Positions 34,201 through 45,500 of a stretch of 64,000 nucleotides of DNA are shown here, piece by piece. This DNA is from Lunularia cruciata (Eukaryota; Streptophyta; Marchantiopsida; Lunulariales; Lunulariaceae). The stretch covers positions 28,621,493 to 28,685,492 of the forward strand of contig OX419759.1 in the NCBI GenBank assembly GCA_948567375.1. The letters are read 5' to 3'. Made by a program: the position numbers and the translations under genes. The first letter of the stretch is position 1. Every line of letters starts with the position of its first letter. The notes below the pieces were generated by a model that saw only the letters and a list, made by a program, of their open reading frames with translations, was not told where the DNA came from and did no database searches.

Positions 34201-34957
34201 CTTGACTTTGGGGCCTTCCTCACAATTACTAGTAGTTGTCTCTACCATGACTCCTAGGAAACTAAAATTCCAATTCCATGCTAAAAAGGTAATATGAAGT
34301 CTGTTCAAGACTTCAATTCTTGCTATGATATCTAACCTATGAATTGCAAACCTTTGCACCGCCAGAGCATTCATGACCTTCTTCGCCATGATCTGCTCTC
34401 TCATTCTTTGGCATTGAAAGACTATGCCTTCTCCTGGACAAGATACTCTAACCTCTTCTAGATTTCAGAAAACTGCACTCTCAATTGGCTTCTTGACACG
34501 CATTACTGTAGGACGACTACTCTGAGGGATTGGAACTTTACTTGACATATTCAACTTGTTCCTACTTAATCATAATTTTATATTACCCCAAATTGCAGTC
34601 ATTCTTCAGTTGATTTCAAAATTGACTTCCTCTCTTCTGCATATTGCTGTCCTGTCACTATCAAGACATGCTTCTTCTGCCTCCGCCGTTTCTTGAAGTG
34701 TACTTTCTTGCCACGTACCAAGGTTGTTAGATGGTCTTTGTATGGGCCTTTGCTTCCGATGCAAAGACAATGCTCTTCGGACTTCTTCCTTTGTACTCCT
34801 CTCCTGAGTACTTTCATCAGCGGATCCAATCTCAACTTCTTTGGATTTCCTCTAAAGTCACTTCCGTCCATTCCTTATTTTGCAATTTAGCTTTCTTTAT
34901 TTACTTCTTCTCCCAAATGCTAATAAATAGAAAAAAGCAAAAAATGTGTGCACCATA
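31228..34957 (-). repeat. E1 5' LTR, 3730 bp
   Basis: It begins (minus) TATGGTGCACAC at 34957 and ends TTGTCACA at 31228. It is collinear with the 3' LTR throughout and carries LTR-ORF copy ii. Confidence 0.9.
32026..34871 (-). pseudogene. LTR-ORF copy ii (in the 5' LTR of E1)
   Basis: Starts with an ATG at 34871 (MDGSDFRGNPKKLRLDPLMK), 86 nt inside the LTR. Further pieces: VRGKKVHFKK, AWNWNFSF, NCEEGPKVKGKRGNPA, acidic segment, coiled coil (ILKKKTFEMLQESFESRGKE; ELQKQAEELKEHAMLLTKMK), HLHELKLLVQETWKRKAKDV, VDRKMLEVGDNVSLR, and C-terminus GLKDDDEVDIELG with stop at 32026. Several frameshifts. It shares with copy i the same order and similar breaks, as expected for two LTRs of one insertion. 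Confidence 0.75.
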
Positions 34958-35215
34958 ACCTCCACAAAACCTACCAATACATTACATGCCAATGGAGGAG
35001 CTGGCACCAATGGAGATTGATGTCATTCAAGGGAGACCAGTTGGCACTACAGATAGAGAAAAATTGCAAGAAAATGGTAGTTATTTCTATTATTTCTATA
35101 TTGGACATTGAATTGTTGAATGTCCATTCAAGAATGGATAACCTTGATAAGTCACCTAGATGGAGTTTGTGGAGCAGAATGATTAAGGAAATGAGGAATC
35201 CTAGTAGGAGATTTT
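34958..35215 (+). pseudogene. Chromovirus gag, 3' part with zinc knuckle remnant
   Basis: Continuation of the gag broken at 21320. Near 35080 one frame reads FYIGH-IVECPFKNG, the second half of a CCHC box whose first cysteines are lost. Confidence 0.6.
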
Positions 35216-35640
35216 GAGCAACCTATTGGGAACTTGATTAGTTCTAATGGGATCAAAGGCTTGACCTATGTAAGTTTGCTTCATTTGCAAGGTATGATAT
35301 TTGATCATGGTTGTAGGATTTTGGGTTCATTCATGAAGTTCAAAGAATTGCTTGTCTATGTAATTAGAAAAAGAATTACATATTCTTATCAAGTTAGTAA
35401 CTGGAAGCAGATTGATGATGGCGGATGGTAGAAAGGGTTTTGCATTCCATACATCACATCTTGTTACATTCAAGATTAGGAAGGAGTATTTGGAGTGTAT
35501 GAGGTTTGTAGTGACACCTCTACATTATGATGTCATTTTAGGGTTGCCTTGGATTGAATGTCATAAGGTTTAATTTGATTGGATCTAACAAAAAATTCAA
35601 GTACAACATCAAGGTAGGAATTTCTGATTAGGTTGTCTAG
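35216..35640 (+). pseudogene. Chromovirus protease remnant
   Basis: One frame near 35410-35575 reads ADGRKGFAFHTSHL, YLECMRFVVTPLHYDVILGL and PWIECHKV. The YDVILG-PW pattern is typical of gypsy protease C-terminal parts. The active-site region upstream is not legible. Confidence 0.65.
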
Positions 35641-35659
35641 CACTTTTGAGTAAGAAAAA

Positions 35660-35905
35660 TAAGGATAGTCAATCCCAAGATGGGAATTTTATCAAGAAAG
35701 TAGCCATAGAGCAAGCTTTAAAGAAAGATAAGTCCCAAGATGGTAAGTTTATCAAGAAAATAGCCAAAGAGCAAGCTTTAAAGGAAGATAAGTCCTAATA
35801 TGGGAAGTTTGTTAGGGAAGCAGCCATAGAGCAAGCTTTGAAGGAAGATAAGTCCCTAGATGGGAAGTTTGTCAATGAAGTAGCTATAGAGCAAGCTTTA
35901 GAAGA
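35660..35905 (+). repeat. 60 bp coding tandem repeat, four units
   Basis: Four units of about 60 bp, with 'agatgggaagttt'-type segments near 35681, 35740, 35800 and 35860, encode a 20-residue unit like AIEQALKEDKSQDGKFIKKV. It sits between protease and RT. Confidence 0.85.
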
Positions 35906-36572
35906 AGATACATCTATTTTTGTGGTGTGGATCAAGCCATTTGCACAAGGAGAATCCGAGGAGGGTCAAGAGCCTCATCAAGTAATGGTTGATCAGATAG
36001 TTCAGGAGTTTGCAGATGTGTTTTTGGATGATTTGCCAAAGGGATTACCCCTTGATCATGGTATGCCCTTCAAGATGAGTTATTGCCAAGGAGTACTTTG
36101 GTGAGTAGATCAATCTAGTGGTTCTGACCAAAGGAGTTGGAGGAGTTGCAAACAACACTTATAGAGTTGTTGGAGAAAGATTTCATACGACATAATATAT
36201 CTCCTTGGGGAGCACCAATATTATTTGTTCCAAAGAAGGATGGATGACTTCATTTCCATATTGACTACCATGGGCACAATAAAAAACAATGAAGAATGCA
36301 TATCCCTTGCCTCAAATTGATGACTTGCTTGATCAATTGAGTGGAGCATGATACTTCTCCAAGTTGGATCTTTGCAATGGTTATTGGCAAATCCCCATTG
36401 ATAGGAAGGATGTGCAAAAGACTACCCTTTGCACAAGGTATGGGCATTTAAATGGAGAGTTCTACCTAACACTTTTGGGCTCGTTAATGCTCTAGCAATC
36501 TTCATAGATCAGATGTATCAGGTGTTGGATGGACTATTGGATTGATATGTGGTGGTGTTCTTGGATGACATT
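35906..36572 (+). pseudogene. Chromovirus reverse transcriptase, truncated by insertion
   Basis: It begins DQIVQEFADVFLDDLPKGLP and continues with NAYPLPQIDDLLDQLSGA, YFSKLDLCNGYWQIPI, and VVVFLDDI at 36572, where E1-family LTR sequence begins. The RT core is interrupted in its catalytic strand. Stops and frameshifts are present. Confidence 0.8.
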
Positions 36573-37600
36573 TATGACAACCCGACAAATATTATTTTTG
36601 CAATAATCAGGTAAGTAAAGTTTGTTCCCATAGAGTTACAAGTCAGAATTGGTCAAATATGAAGACAAATGGTAACAAGTAGTTCTTCTTGGTTGCAACT
36701 TTAATCTCTTAGGTAGAAAACACACTTAGAAGAGAGTAACAAGCATTGACTCTAAATCTTGTCACAAATTAACACTCCTTAATTACAACTCCATCATATC
36801 TTTCTAAACAAACTTGATTGTGATGATTCAAATCCTTCCAAAGACATCTACTTCACTACAAAGCATCTTTGCCTCAGAATTGTGCTCCACCCATCCACTA
36901 AAAGCACAACTTCCTTGATCAAAATTGCTTCACATCAACCTTGTGCTACACTTGCAAATGTAGAATACTACCAACACTACAATTCCTCTCAGATCTATCA
37001 AGGCATTGCTTTGATTGCACTTTACTCTTTATCTCCCAACCCACTCTTCTTTAATGTCTTAGATAATTGATCCAAACACACTTTCACTCCTACTTCTACA
37101 ACTCTGGACTTCTTATCTTCCTTCACACTACTCCAAAGTCTCTCTAACTCTAAATTTAGTAAGTCTAATCTGAGACTTACATTGTCTTCTATCTACTTGT
37201 TCCTTCAAACAAATCAATAGAGTGTTCATATCTACATCTTGCGCTCTTCTCTTTTGAGTTTCCTGCACAAGCAATTTCAAGTTGTATAGTCTTACTTCCT
37301 TCAAATGCCATGCTTAACATTGTACGTAGTCTTCCAACAACTTCCCTTACTGACTTTGATGCATACCTCCAAGATCATTTTGCCTTCAACTCCTCTTTGT
37401 ACATCTTTGACTCATCTTTGTACTCAATAGCAAGCATCTTCTCCTCCGTATACTAAGCACTTTGCACCTTAGCACTTCTTACCAAGCTTCTTAATCTTTC
37501 CTCCTCTTGGTGTCAGATTGCCAACTCCCTTTGCCATGCTTGATCTTTTCTTACCACACTCTTTGGTAGGCTCTCTAACTCCTACTCCATCACAGCCACT
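36573..37600 (-). repeat. E1-family LTR fragment a, with internal deletion
   Basis: It starts like the E1 LTR end (tatgacaacccgacaaat) and follows it to about 37022, then jumps about 0.5 kb to the C-terminal part of LTR-ORF and stops at 37600, inside the coiled-coil region. Confidence 0.75.
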
Positions 37601-39185
37601 ATGACAACCCGGAAAATATCACTTTTGCGGTAATCGAGTAAGTAAAGTTTGTTCTTGCAGAGATACGAGTCAAAAATGTCCAAATATGAAGTCAAATAGT
37701 AATATGTAGTTCTTCTTGGTTGCATCTTTAATCTTTCAAGTAGAAACCACACCCAAAAGAGAGTAACAAGCACTGATTCTTAGTCTTGTCACAAATTCAC
37801 ACTCCTTAATCATAACTCCTTCAACTCTTTCCAAACAATCTTGATTGTGATGATTCAGGCTCTCCTAAAAATGACACTTCACTGCAAAATGACTTTGCCT
37901 CAAAATTGTGTTCCACCCCTCCATTGAAGGGACAACTTCCTTGATCAAAATTGCTTCACATCAACTTCACATTGCACTCACAAATGCAGAATACTACCAA
38001 CACTACAATTCCCCTCAGATCTGTCAAGGCATTGCTTTGATTGCACTTCACTCAAGATCAAACACACAAAATGAAGATCAAGGCTGCAGAATCCGACATC
38101 CAACAAGCACATTAACTTGCACTTCAAATTTCTCCACACACTCACAAACACAATTGCAAAGCTTATACTCGAAATCAAGCTCAAGCAATGAGCACTACTT
38201 CATAGCACTTTGCTTTATCTATTCTAAGAATTATGAGCACTGAACAACATAATACTGCAAATGCCACTCTTAAATAGTGAAGCAATCTATAGTTATCTTC
38301 TCAATGTACCTCTTCCTTATGACTCTACAAACCTGCAGATCCGAAATGACATTGCACCTCTTCATATCTGCCTATTCAAATCTCAAATTGGTTACTAATC
38401 CGATCCGATGTCTACTTCTTCCTTGGCTTTCAAACCTAATCCCAAAGTAACTTTACGTCCTACTACTCTATCCTTGGGTTTCATAATTCCTACATCTTCT
38501 ACCAAATCTAAAAGTTCTCTTTCCTGATCTGACATTTCACTAGTGGGTAATCTATCTAACTCCTTATCTGCTGACCCATTGTTCTCTAATGCCTCCAATG
38601 GTAACTCCAAAGACATCTGCACTCCTACTTCATTTACTTTGGGTTTTGCTCTAACATCTTTCCGAAGTTTATCTATCTCCAACTTTACCAAATCTAATCT
38701 AATCATGATATTATCTTCCACTTCTAATATCTTCCTATCTACACGAGTTCTAAGACTAATCAACAATGCATTCAAATACGTATCCTTTGCATGTCTCCTC
38801 CTTGTCTCCTACACCAACAACTTCAACTCATGCAGCCTCGTCTCTTGAATATGAACACTGGCCTCTATACTTAGAATCGCATTCATCTTGATTACAATCT
38901 CCTTCAATGGCTCCAATCTCATCTTCCTTTTGTGCTCCTGATTTGCAAGCCAATCTCCCCAATATATTGCCAATTCTACTTTGAACTCGACTTTCACAGT
39001 TTCCTTCTCCTTCTCCTTCTGTACAACCTTCTCTTCTTGATTACGAAGTAACTCTCATAATCTCTCTTCTTCCCTATATCTCATTGTCAACTCCCGTTGC
39101 CACAGTTGCTTCTTCTCTTCTACACTCTCCATCACTCTATCGAGCTCTTGTTCCTTCTTTGCTACCCTTGCCATAGCATAAATAA
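37601..39185 (-). repeat. E1-family LTR fragment b, diverged subfamily
   Basis: A second LTR end follows directly on fragment a. It includes R/U5 and a diverged LTR-ORF C-terminal half: RLHELKLLV (38825), ISLRTRVDRKILEVEDNIMI (38750) and the C-terminus KEEVDIGSD at 38395. It stops at about the same LTR-ORF position as fragment a, where plus-strand pol DNA begins. Confidence 0.75.
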
Positions 39186-39195
39186 TTTCTAGCAT

Positions 39196-39890
39196 GGGAA
39201 TTGAGTTTGGAGGAGGAGACAAAGATGAACCCTCTAGTTTTTCCGGCAGATATCCAATCCAAAGTGAGCCAACCCAAGGAACCTCAGGTCAAGACTACTA
39301 GTACTTCCATCACTATCATGAAGCGTCCCAAAGTCAAATTTGAACATGGAGAGACTTCAAACCTTAAGCCAAAGGCAAAGACGGTGAAATTAGGAGGGGT
39401 ACCCAAGTACAATATTGTAGCAGACTTGCCAGCCACAAATGCAAATGTCACATTTAAGCAATTGTGGGAAGACAATAAGCTGTACAAAAGGCAGCTAAAC
39501 TTGGCCCTCAAGAAAGTCAAGGCGATGTCAAGAAAGACCTGCCCGCTATATATCGGATTGAACAAGAAGATCTAGGATCTCCCAAGGTTGATGCGGAGAT
39601 TGCATGGTGCATGATCATATCAATACCCATTGATTTGGGTTCTGGTGTGAATGTCATGACTGAGGATACTACAAATTGACTAGGGTATCATACGTTTGAG
39701 CCAACACCCTAAGTATTGAAATTTGCAAACCAAACCAGGAGACGGCCATTGGGCATGCTGTCAAACATTACCACAATCATTGGAGGGGTGCTCTTCAAGT
39801 TGAACTACATTGTGTTGCAACCAGTGACCAAAACTGGTTACCCACTATTGATCGGAAGACCCTGGTTGTACAATGCCCAAGTTGTGGTGG
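39196..39890 (+). pseudogene. gag tail and protease of the plus-strand E1 copy
   Basis: Homologous to 28930-28260 (-): MSLEEETKMNPLVFPADI, ITIMKRPKVKFEHGETSNLK and VTFKQLWEDNKLYKRQLNLA (gag tail), then protease SIPIDLGSGVNVMTEDTTN, in which the DSG motif has become DLG, and TTIIGGVLFKLNYIVLQPVT, GYPLLIGRPWLYNA. Confidence 0.75.
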
Positions 39891-41725
39891 ATTGGCACCA
39901 ACAGAAGCTACGGTTCAAGGACATTTCATCCAAAGACCAGAAGTTGGTGATGGTGAGTTGGATGAAGGTTCTCTACCTTGGGGAAACAAGTTTGTCAGAA
40001 GATGAGGACAAATCCAAAGACTCATCATCTTTGTCCTTAGAAGACTCCGATGACAAAGTCCAAGTCAATTACTTGGAATGCTATGAGGTGGATGTAGAAG
40101 ACGAAGACCCATATGACCTTGCCTTGGGTGAACTTGACTTGGATGAAGGGGGTTTGATGGCAGCTCAACTTGTGTTAAGCCGAGTAAGCCACATTGAAGG
40201 AGTCATCAATCTCGATGACTCTCAAGATGTTATCTTGACTGAAGGGAAAAATTTGAAAAATTTGAAGACAGTCACTTTGGAGGAGTTGGCATGATACACT
40301 ACCTTGTTTATAGAAATCCAAAATGTATTCACCTGGTCTATTGATCAAATTTTGGGTATTCCACAAGAATTTGGAGAACATAAGATGGATCTCGTTGAAG
40401 GCACATTTTGGTTTGGCAGAGACAATAACACCTAAATCTGAAGTACTCGCTCTTGGTGAAAGATGAAATCAACAAGTACGTAGGTGCTGGAATAATTTTC
40501 CCTGTCTTATGTAGTGAGTGGGTCTCCCTTATTGTCATTATCCCAAAGAAGAAAATGTGGAAGATTAGAGTGTGCCAAGTTAAATGCAATCACAAGGAAG
40601 GATCATCATCCCTTGCCTTTTACCAATACAATTTTGGACTAGGTAGCTGGTCATCCTTGTTATAGTTTTCTTCATAGATTTTTAGGATACAATCAAGTGT
40701 ACATCCGAGAAGAGTACAAGGATAAGACCACATTCATGACCAATTGGGGCTCTTTTGCTTACAATCAAATGCCCTTTGGGTTGTGTAATGCTCCTGCTAC
40801 TGTCCAGCGGATGATGAATTCAATCTTCAAGGATTTCTTGCATAAATTTGTGGAAGTTTTCATTGATGATTTTTGTGTGTTTGGGCAAAGAGATGTACAT
40901 TTGGATTACCTTTGCCAAACTTTTGAAAGGTGTCATTTTGCCGGTTTGTCATTACACCTGGAGAAATGCTTCTTTGCAATGAAGGAGGGAATTCTTCTAG
41001 GGCATTGGGTGTCAAGCCAAGGTATTGAAGTTGATGTCAAGAAGGTCAAAGTAACCTTAGCTTTGGAATCCCCAAAGAATATTCAGGAGCTGAGAGCCTT
41101 CCTGGGACATGTTGGATACTACAAGCACTTTGTTTCAAACTATGTGGTGCTTGCTGCACCCCTTACAAAGCTTTTGAAGAAATCCAAAGACTACCTGTGG
41201 GAAGCAAATCAAGAAGAAGCTTTCCAGGTATTGAAGAAGAAATTGGTTGAAGCACTTGTCATGAGAGCCCCAAATTGGGACGTCCCTTTTCATGTGTATG
41301 TAGACACTTCGTCCATGGCAATTGGAGTTGTCTTAAGTCAAAAGGACGAGAAGAAGAAGGACTACCCGGTTTATTATGCCAACTGACAACTCTTAGTTTC
41401 AAAAAAGAACTATTTGACAACTGAAAGACAAGAACTCGGAATAGTGTATGCTTGCAAAATTTTTTGCCACTACTTGCTGGGATACGAGTTTGTCTTTTAT
41501 GTTGACCATTACGTATTGCAACATTTGGTCAAGAAGGCATATTTGTCCGGGCAAATTGCAAGATGGATCTTGTTATTACAAGAATTCATATACACTATAC
41601 AAGTAAGGAAGGGAGCTTTGCATATAAATGCGGACTTCTTATCCAAGTTAGAAACTCAAGACCAAGACTTTGAAGTTGATGATTGGTTTCCTGATGAAGA
41701 GCTATATCATCTGCTGGCTGTTTGA
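39891..41725 (+). pseudogene. RT and RNase H of the plus-strand E1 copy
   Basis: An acidic linker (39891-40294) is followed by RT: KDEINKYVGAGIIFPVLCSE, NQMPFGLCNAPATVQRMMN, EVFIDDFCVFG (FIDD), LGHWVSSQGIEVDVKKVKV, ELRAFLGHVGYYKHFVSN. RNase H follows: HVYVDTSSMAIGVVLSQKDE, then after a stop ERQELGIVYACKIFCHYLLG, QIARWILLLQEFIYTIQ and HINADFLSKLE. It is better preserved than E1 itself from 40697 to 41386. Confidence 0.9.
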
Positions 41726-41739
41726 AGTACAAGGTATGC

Positions 41740-42516
41740 GGCTAAATATAACTATCTGCATACTTGTCATTGTCTTGAGGGGCTACACCCGGAGCAGAGG
41801 GCAGTCTTCCTCTAGAAGATGGGACCGTACTAATTAAAACACAACATTTTGTTTAAGATGGGCAAAGATGGAGTACTTTGGAGATGTTTGGAGGCATATG
41901 AAGTCGGAGGAGTCATTGAATCCTTACACTTTGAAGCATTGGGAGGACACTATGCCCTGAAAATATGGTGAAGAAAATCCTTTCAGTAGGGTATTGGTGG
42001 CCTACAATGTATAAAGATACTCATACCCATATTTGAAGTTGTGATGCATATCAAAGAACAAGGAAACCGACGGCAACTTCCCAATGGCCTTTGAAACCAA
42101 TTTTGCCATTGGCTCCATTTGAGAAATGGGGTATTGATTTTGTGGGTCCCATTCAACCAATGACCAGAATCACGAGGAAGAGATACATCTTGGTATGCAC
42201 TAATTATGCAACCAAGATGGTAGAAGTGGAGGCAACATGAAGAGATGATGCGGAAACAATTGTAGAATTTTTCTTCCAATACATCATATAGGTGACAATT
42301 GCCACATATTTTTTCCAAGGAAACTTCATTTGTGGTGGATGGTGCCATACCGTGTTATGCACATATATGCCAATGTCTCTATTCAACTTACAGACCTGGA
42401 ATGACAATCCTTTTGCTACTTGAGTAAACAGGTGGAGGGTTCAAAAATATTGGACCACGGACCCAACTTTGTATAAAAAACTGGTTGTTGATGTTTGTGG
42501 GGACGCTCACATTTGA
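41740..42516 (+). pseudogene. Integrase of the plus-strand E1 copy, core deleted
   Basis: Only the entry to the core (FEKWGIDFVGPIQPMTRI, ETIVEFFFQYII) and the C-terminal end (NRWRVQKYWTTDPTLY, DVCGDAHI) are present. Most of the catalytic core and following segment are missing between about 42290 and 42320. The stop at 42514 overlaps the polypurine tract. Confidence 0.75.
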
Positions 42517-42527
42517 GGGAGGAGGTA
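42514..42527 (+). other. Polypurine tract of plus-strand E1 copy
   Basis: TGAGGGAGGAGGTA immediately precedes the LTR start TGTGGTGCCCACC, as in E1. Confidence 0.85.
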
Positions 42528-45500
42528 TGTGGTGCCCACCTTTTTTGTTTTTTTCTTTTTTTTAGCATTTGAAGAAGAAGTATGTGGATAGAGCCTAAAG
42601 AGGGCTAACATGGGAGGAAATAAGAAGAAGCGGGAGTTTGAAGTAAAACCCAAAGTTGACCTCAGGTCAAGACCTAAAGACACAAAGACAAAGATGAAGA
42701 AGGAGAGACTTTGTATCGGGCTGCGTGAGCGGATCCGAAGAACCTATAACAAACTTCTTTGGAGTTGGCGCAATCAAGAAAGTACACGGGAAGAAAGTAA
42801 TGACCTCCGGATCAAGAACTTCTTGATAGTGACAAGATTCACCAAATCGGAGACAAGAGAGGAGGAGCAACTGAAGAATGACTGATTGGCACAAGACTAT
42901 AAAATTACGAGTTGTGTGAGGAAGTAGAGCAATGTCTAGTCGCTACCCGGTTCCTATTCAGAGTCAAACCTAAGTAATGCAAATTGAAAATCCCGTAGGA
43001 AGAGGAGTGGGTTAGGATCTCGGGAATGATCTTCCATAGGAAGAAGGTGAGGAAGCACATGATGACCCCAAAAATGAGTAAGCAAAATGTGGTGAGGAGG
43101 CTTGCAATTCATAGATTAGAAGTAATAGTGCAGATCAAAGTCTTGATGACTTTGTATCACATTCTTGGCCTGGAACTTGAACTGGACCTTCAATTTTCTA
43201 GGTTTCATGGTAGAAATTGCAGCAAGCAATTGCAAGGATGGACCAAAGCACAAGGGAAAGAGAGGGAATCCCGCTTGATGGACAGAGGCGGATTGGAGAG
43301 TAGTTTTGGGAAGAGAAGTATGAGTGGTAGGAGGTACCACCTTCTATCAGAAGTGTGATGCTTCAGAAGAGACTGCCAAAGTAAGGAATTTGTTCAATCA
43401 ACCTCGCACTAAGAATGGGTATAAGGTAGAAAGTTATAGAGACCCTAAGCAAAGAAGGATAATAAGCGCAATGATGGCAATGTTCAAGCTAGAGCAAACT
43501 ACCTATGTTACAATGCAACAAGCGGTGTTCTTTCACCAAATGTTTGCAGGAGAGGCAGTAGATTGGGCAAAATGTCTACATCACAGAGTGGGGCAGATGA
43601 TTTTGGGATGGAGAATGGATATGCCACCACATTACTTTGTGCCATTCACAAAGCACTTTTATTTTGGGTTGAACTTGCTAACTTTGGAAGAACAAAATCA
43701 AATGCATTCACACTTTCATCTGGATTTACAAAAGGAAGTAGATGTAGATGAGCAATATTATATGGAGGGAGTGCAAGATGAGGATGGGTACTAAAAGGAG
43801 AGTGGGAAGGAGAAAATTGTAGCAATTGACCTTCCAAGGGAAAGAAAGAAAGCCAAGCCTGAGAGTCATATTGCGACAGGCTAGCCCCATAAGGTTCCAA
43901 AGCTTAACCCAACGGCGGTGGTAGTAAAGACCAAGGGAGCCATGCCGGAAGTAGAAGAAGAGTCAGAAGGAGAAACCGGATTAAAGGAAGGAATGTTGGG
44001 AGAGGAAGAGGAGTTCACGCTACAGAGTGAAGAATTGAGGAGTGATAGTGAAGGCAAAATAGAGGTTCAACAAACGCAACAGCCGATGATCAAGGCAGGA
44101 AAGCCAAGTCCTAAAATTTCCATGCTTGAATGAGGAAGTGAGAAGAAGAAGGGAGAGGAAGTTGTAGCACAACCTCAGACTGCCAAGAGTAAGAATGTGA
44201 TGACTGCATCTGAAGTGGGGCCTAGTAAAGTTACTCTGGAAGGAGGAGAAAGTTCATAAGAAGAAACTTTGAAGGTGCACAAATTGCAATTTTGGGGCAA
44301 GGTGCAAGAAGTAGAGTGGTCGGAACCTGAAGGCCGGGCCAATGAAGCAAAGTGCAAAGGAGTGGACTATTTGTCTAAGGTAGTATGTCCGCTATTGATG
44401 ATGTTACAACAAGAGAAGCAAGAGATGGTAAGTGCCAATCTTGAGGTGCCGGATGAATTGGTAGTAGTCAAGACCTTGAGTGCATAAACATTGTTGTTGC
44501 AAAGTAAGTTGACAAGGGTGGAAATGGAAGCCAAAGAACTTTGGGTTGAGGGCGTTCTTTGGAGTAAGCACTTTGAGGTGATAAGGGAGGAATTAGTAAA
44601 GATTTGTGAGGAGGCAAAGGAGATGAACACATTGGTTGCAAAGTTGAAAGGGGAAATTGCAGATGTGCGTGTAGAGTTTAGTCACTCAAAAGCAATTACC
44701 GCGATGATGGAGCAAGTGTTGAAGAGTCTCAAGAAGAAGGCAACAAAGAAAGATTGCCTGGCAATGAGAGTTAGTGGAGTGTAGTAGAGAAGAAGATTGC
44801 TTGCGAGGATTGGTGCAAGTAGCAGAAGAGCAGATCTTTGTGAATTGGAGGGAGAAGAAGGCATTGAAGGCTGAATTTGAAGACAAGCTCCAGATGTATC
44901 GTAGTGAATTAGAGGAAGAAAGGAAGAAGAAGAAGCTTACAATTGTAGGAGAAATTGATGAAGTAGAAGGAGCCGTCAGTGAAATCAAGGCCATGTTGCG
45001 CACAAAAGTTGAATGCAAAATCAAAGAGGCGAGATTGCATGAGCTGAGGTTGTTAGTGCAGGAGACGCGCAAGAGGAAGGCAAAGGACACGGAATTGAAT
45101 AATATATTAATTTTTCTGCAAGATCATGTAGATAGGAAGATGTTAGAGGTGGGAGACAATGTGTGTCTCAGACTAGATCTTGTTAGAATGGAGTTAGCTA
45201 AAATTTGTAGTGAGGTACAAGAAGTACAAAGACCCAAAGTAAGAGAAGTAGGAGTATAGGTGTCTTTGGAGTTGTTATCTGAAACTTTAGAGGGGAGTGG
45301 ATCAAGAGATAAAAAGTTGGAATGATTATCTGAGACCTCAATTGTAGTTGGTAGTGAAGAAATTATAGGAGTAGAAGAGTTAGGAGTAGAATTAGATAGA
45401 CCCGAGGTTGGTGAAATTATCAAGGGATCATTGGGGTTGAAAGCCAATGACGAGGTTGACATTGGATTGGAGTAGTAACAATTTTGAGATCTGAAGAGGC

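Larger units (their letters stand above)
21321..34957 (-). mobile_element. E1: complete Ty3/gypsy element with ORF-bearing ~3.7 kb LTRs
   Basis: On the minus strand the order is 5' LTR 34957-31228, PBS, gag, protease, RT/RNase H, integrase, polypurine tract, 3' LTR 25066-21321. LTR ends are TG...CA (5' LTR start mutated to TA). The flanking bases are acctt (21316-21320) and acctc (34958-34962), a 5 bp target duplication with one change, and the interrupted host sequence, a chromovirus gag, resumes on the far side. The RT motif FIDDF and the PBS resemble the Tat/Athila side of plant gypsy elements rather than chromoviruses. The LTRs look over 90% identical by eye. All ORFs are broken. Confidence 0.9.
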
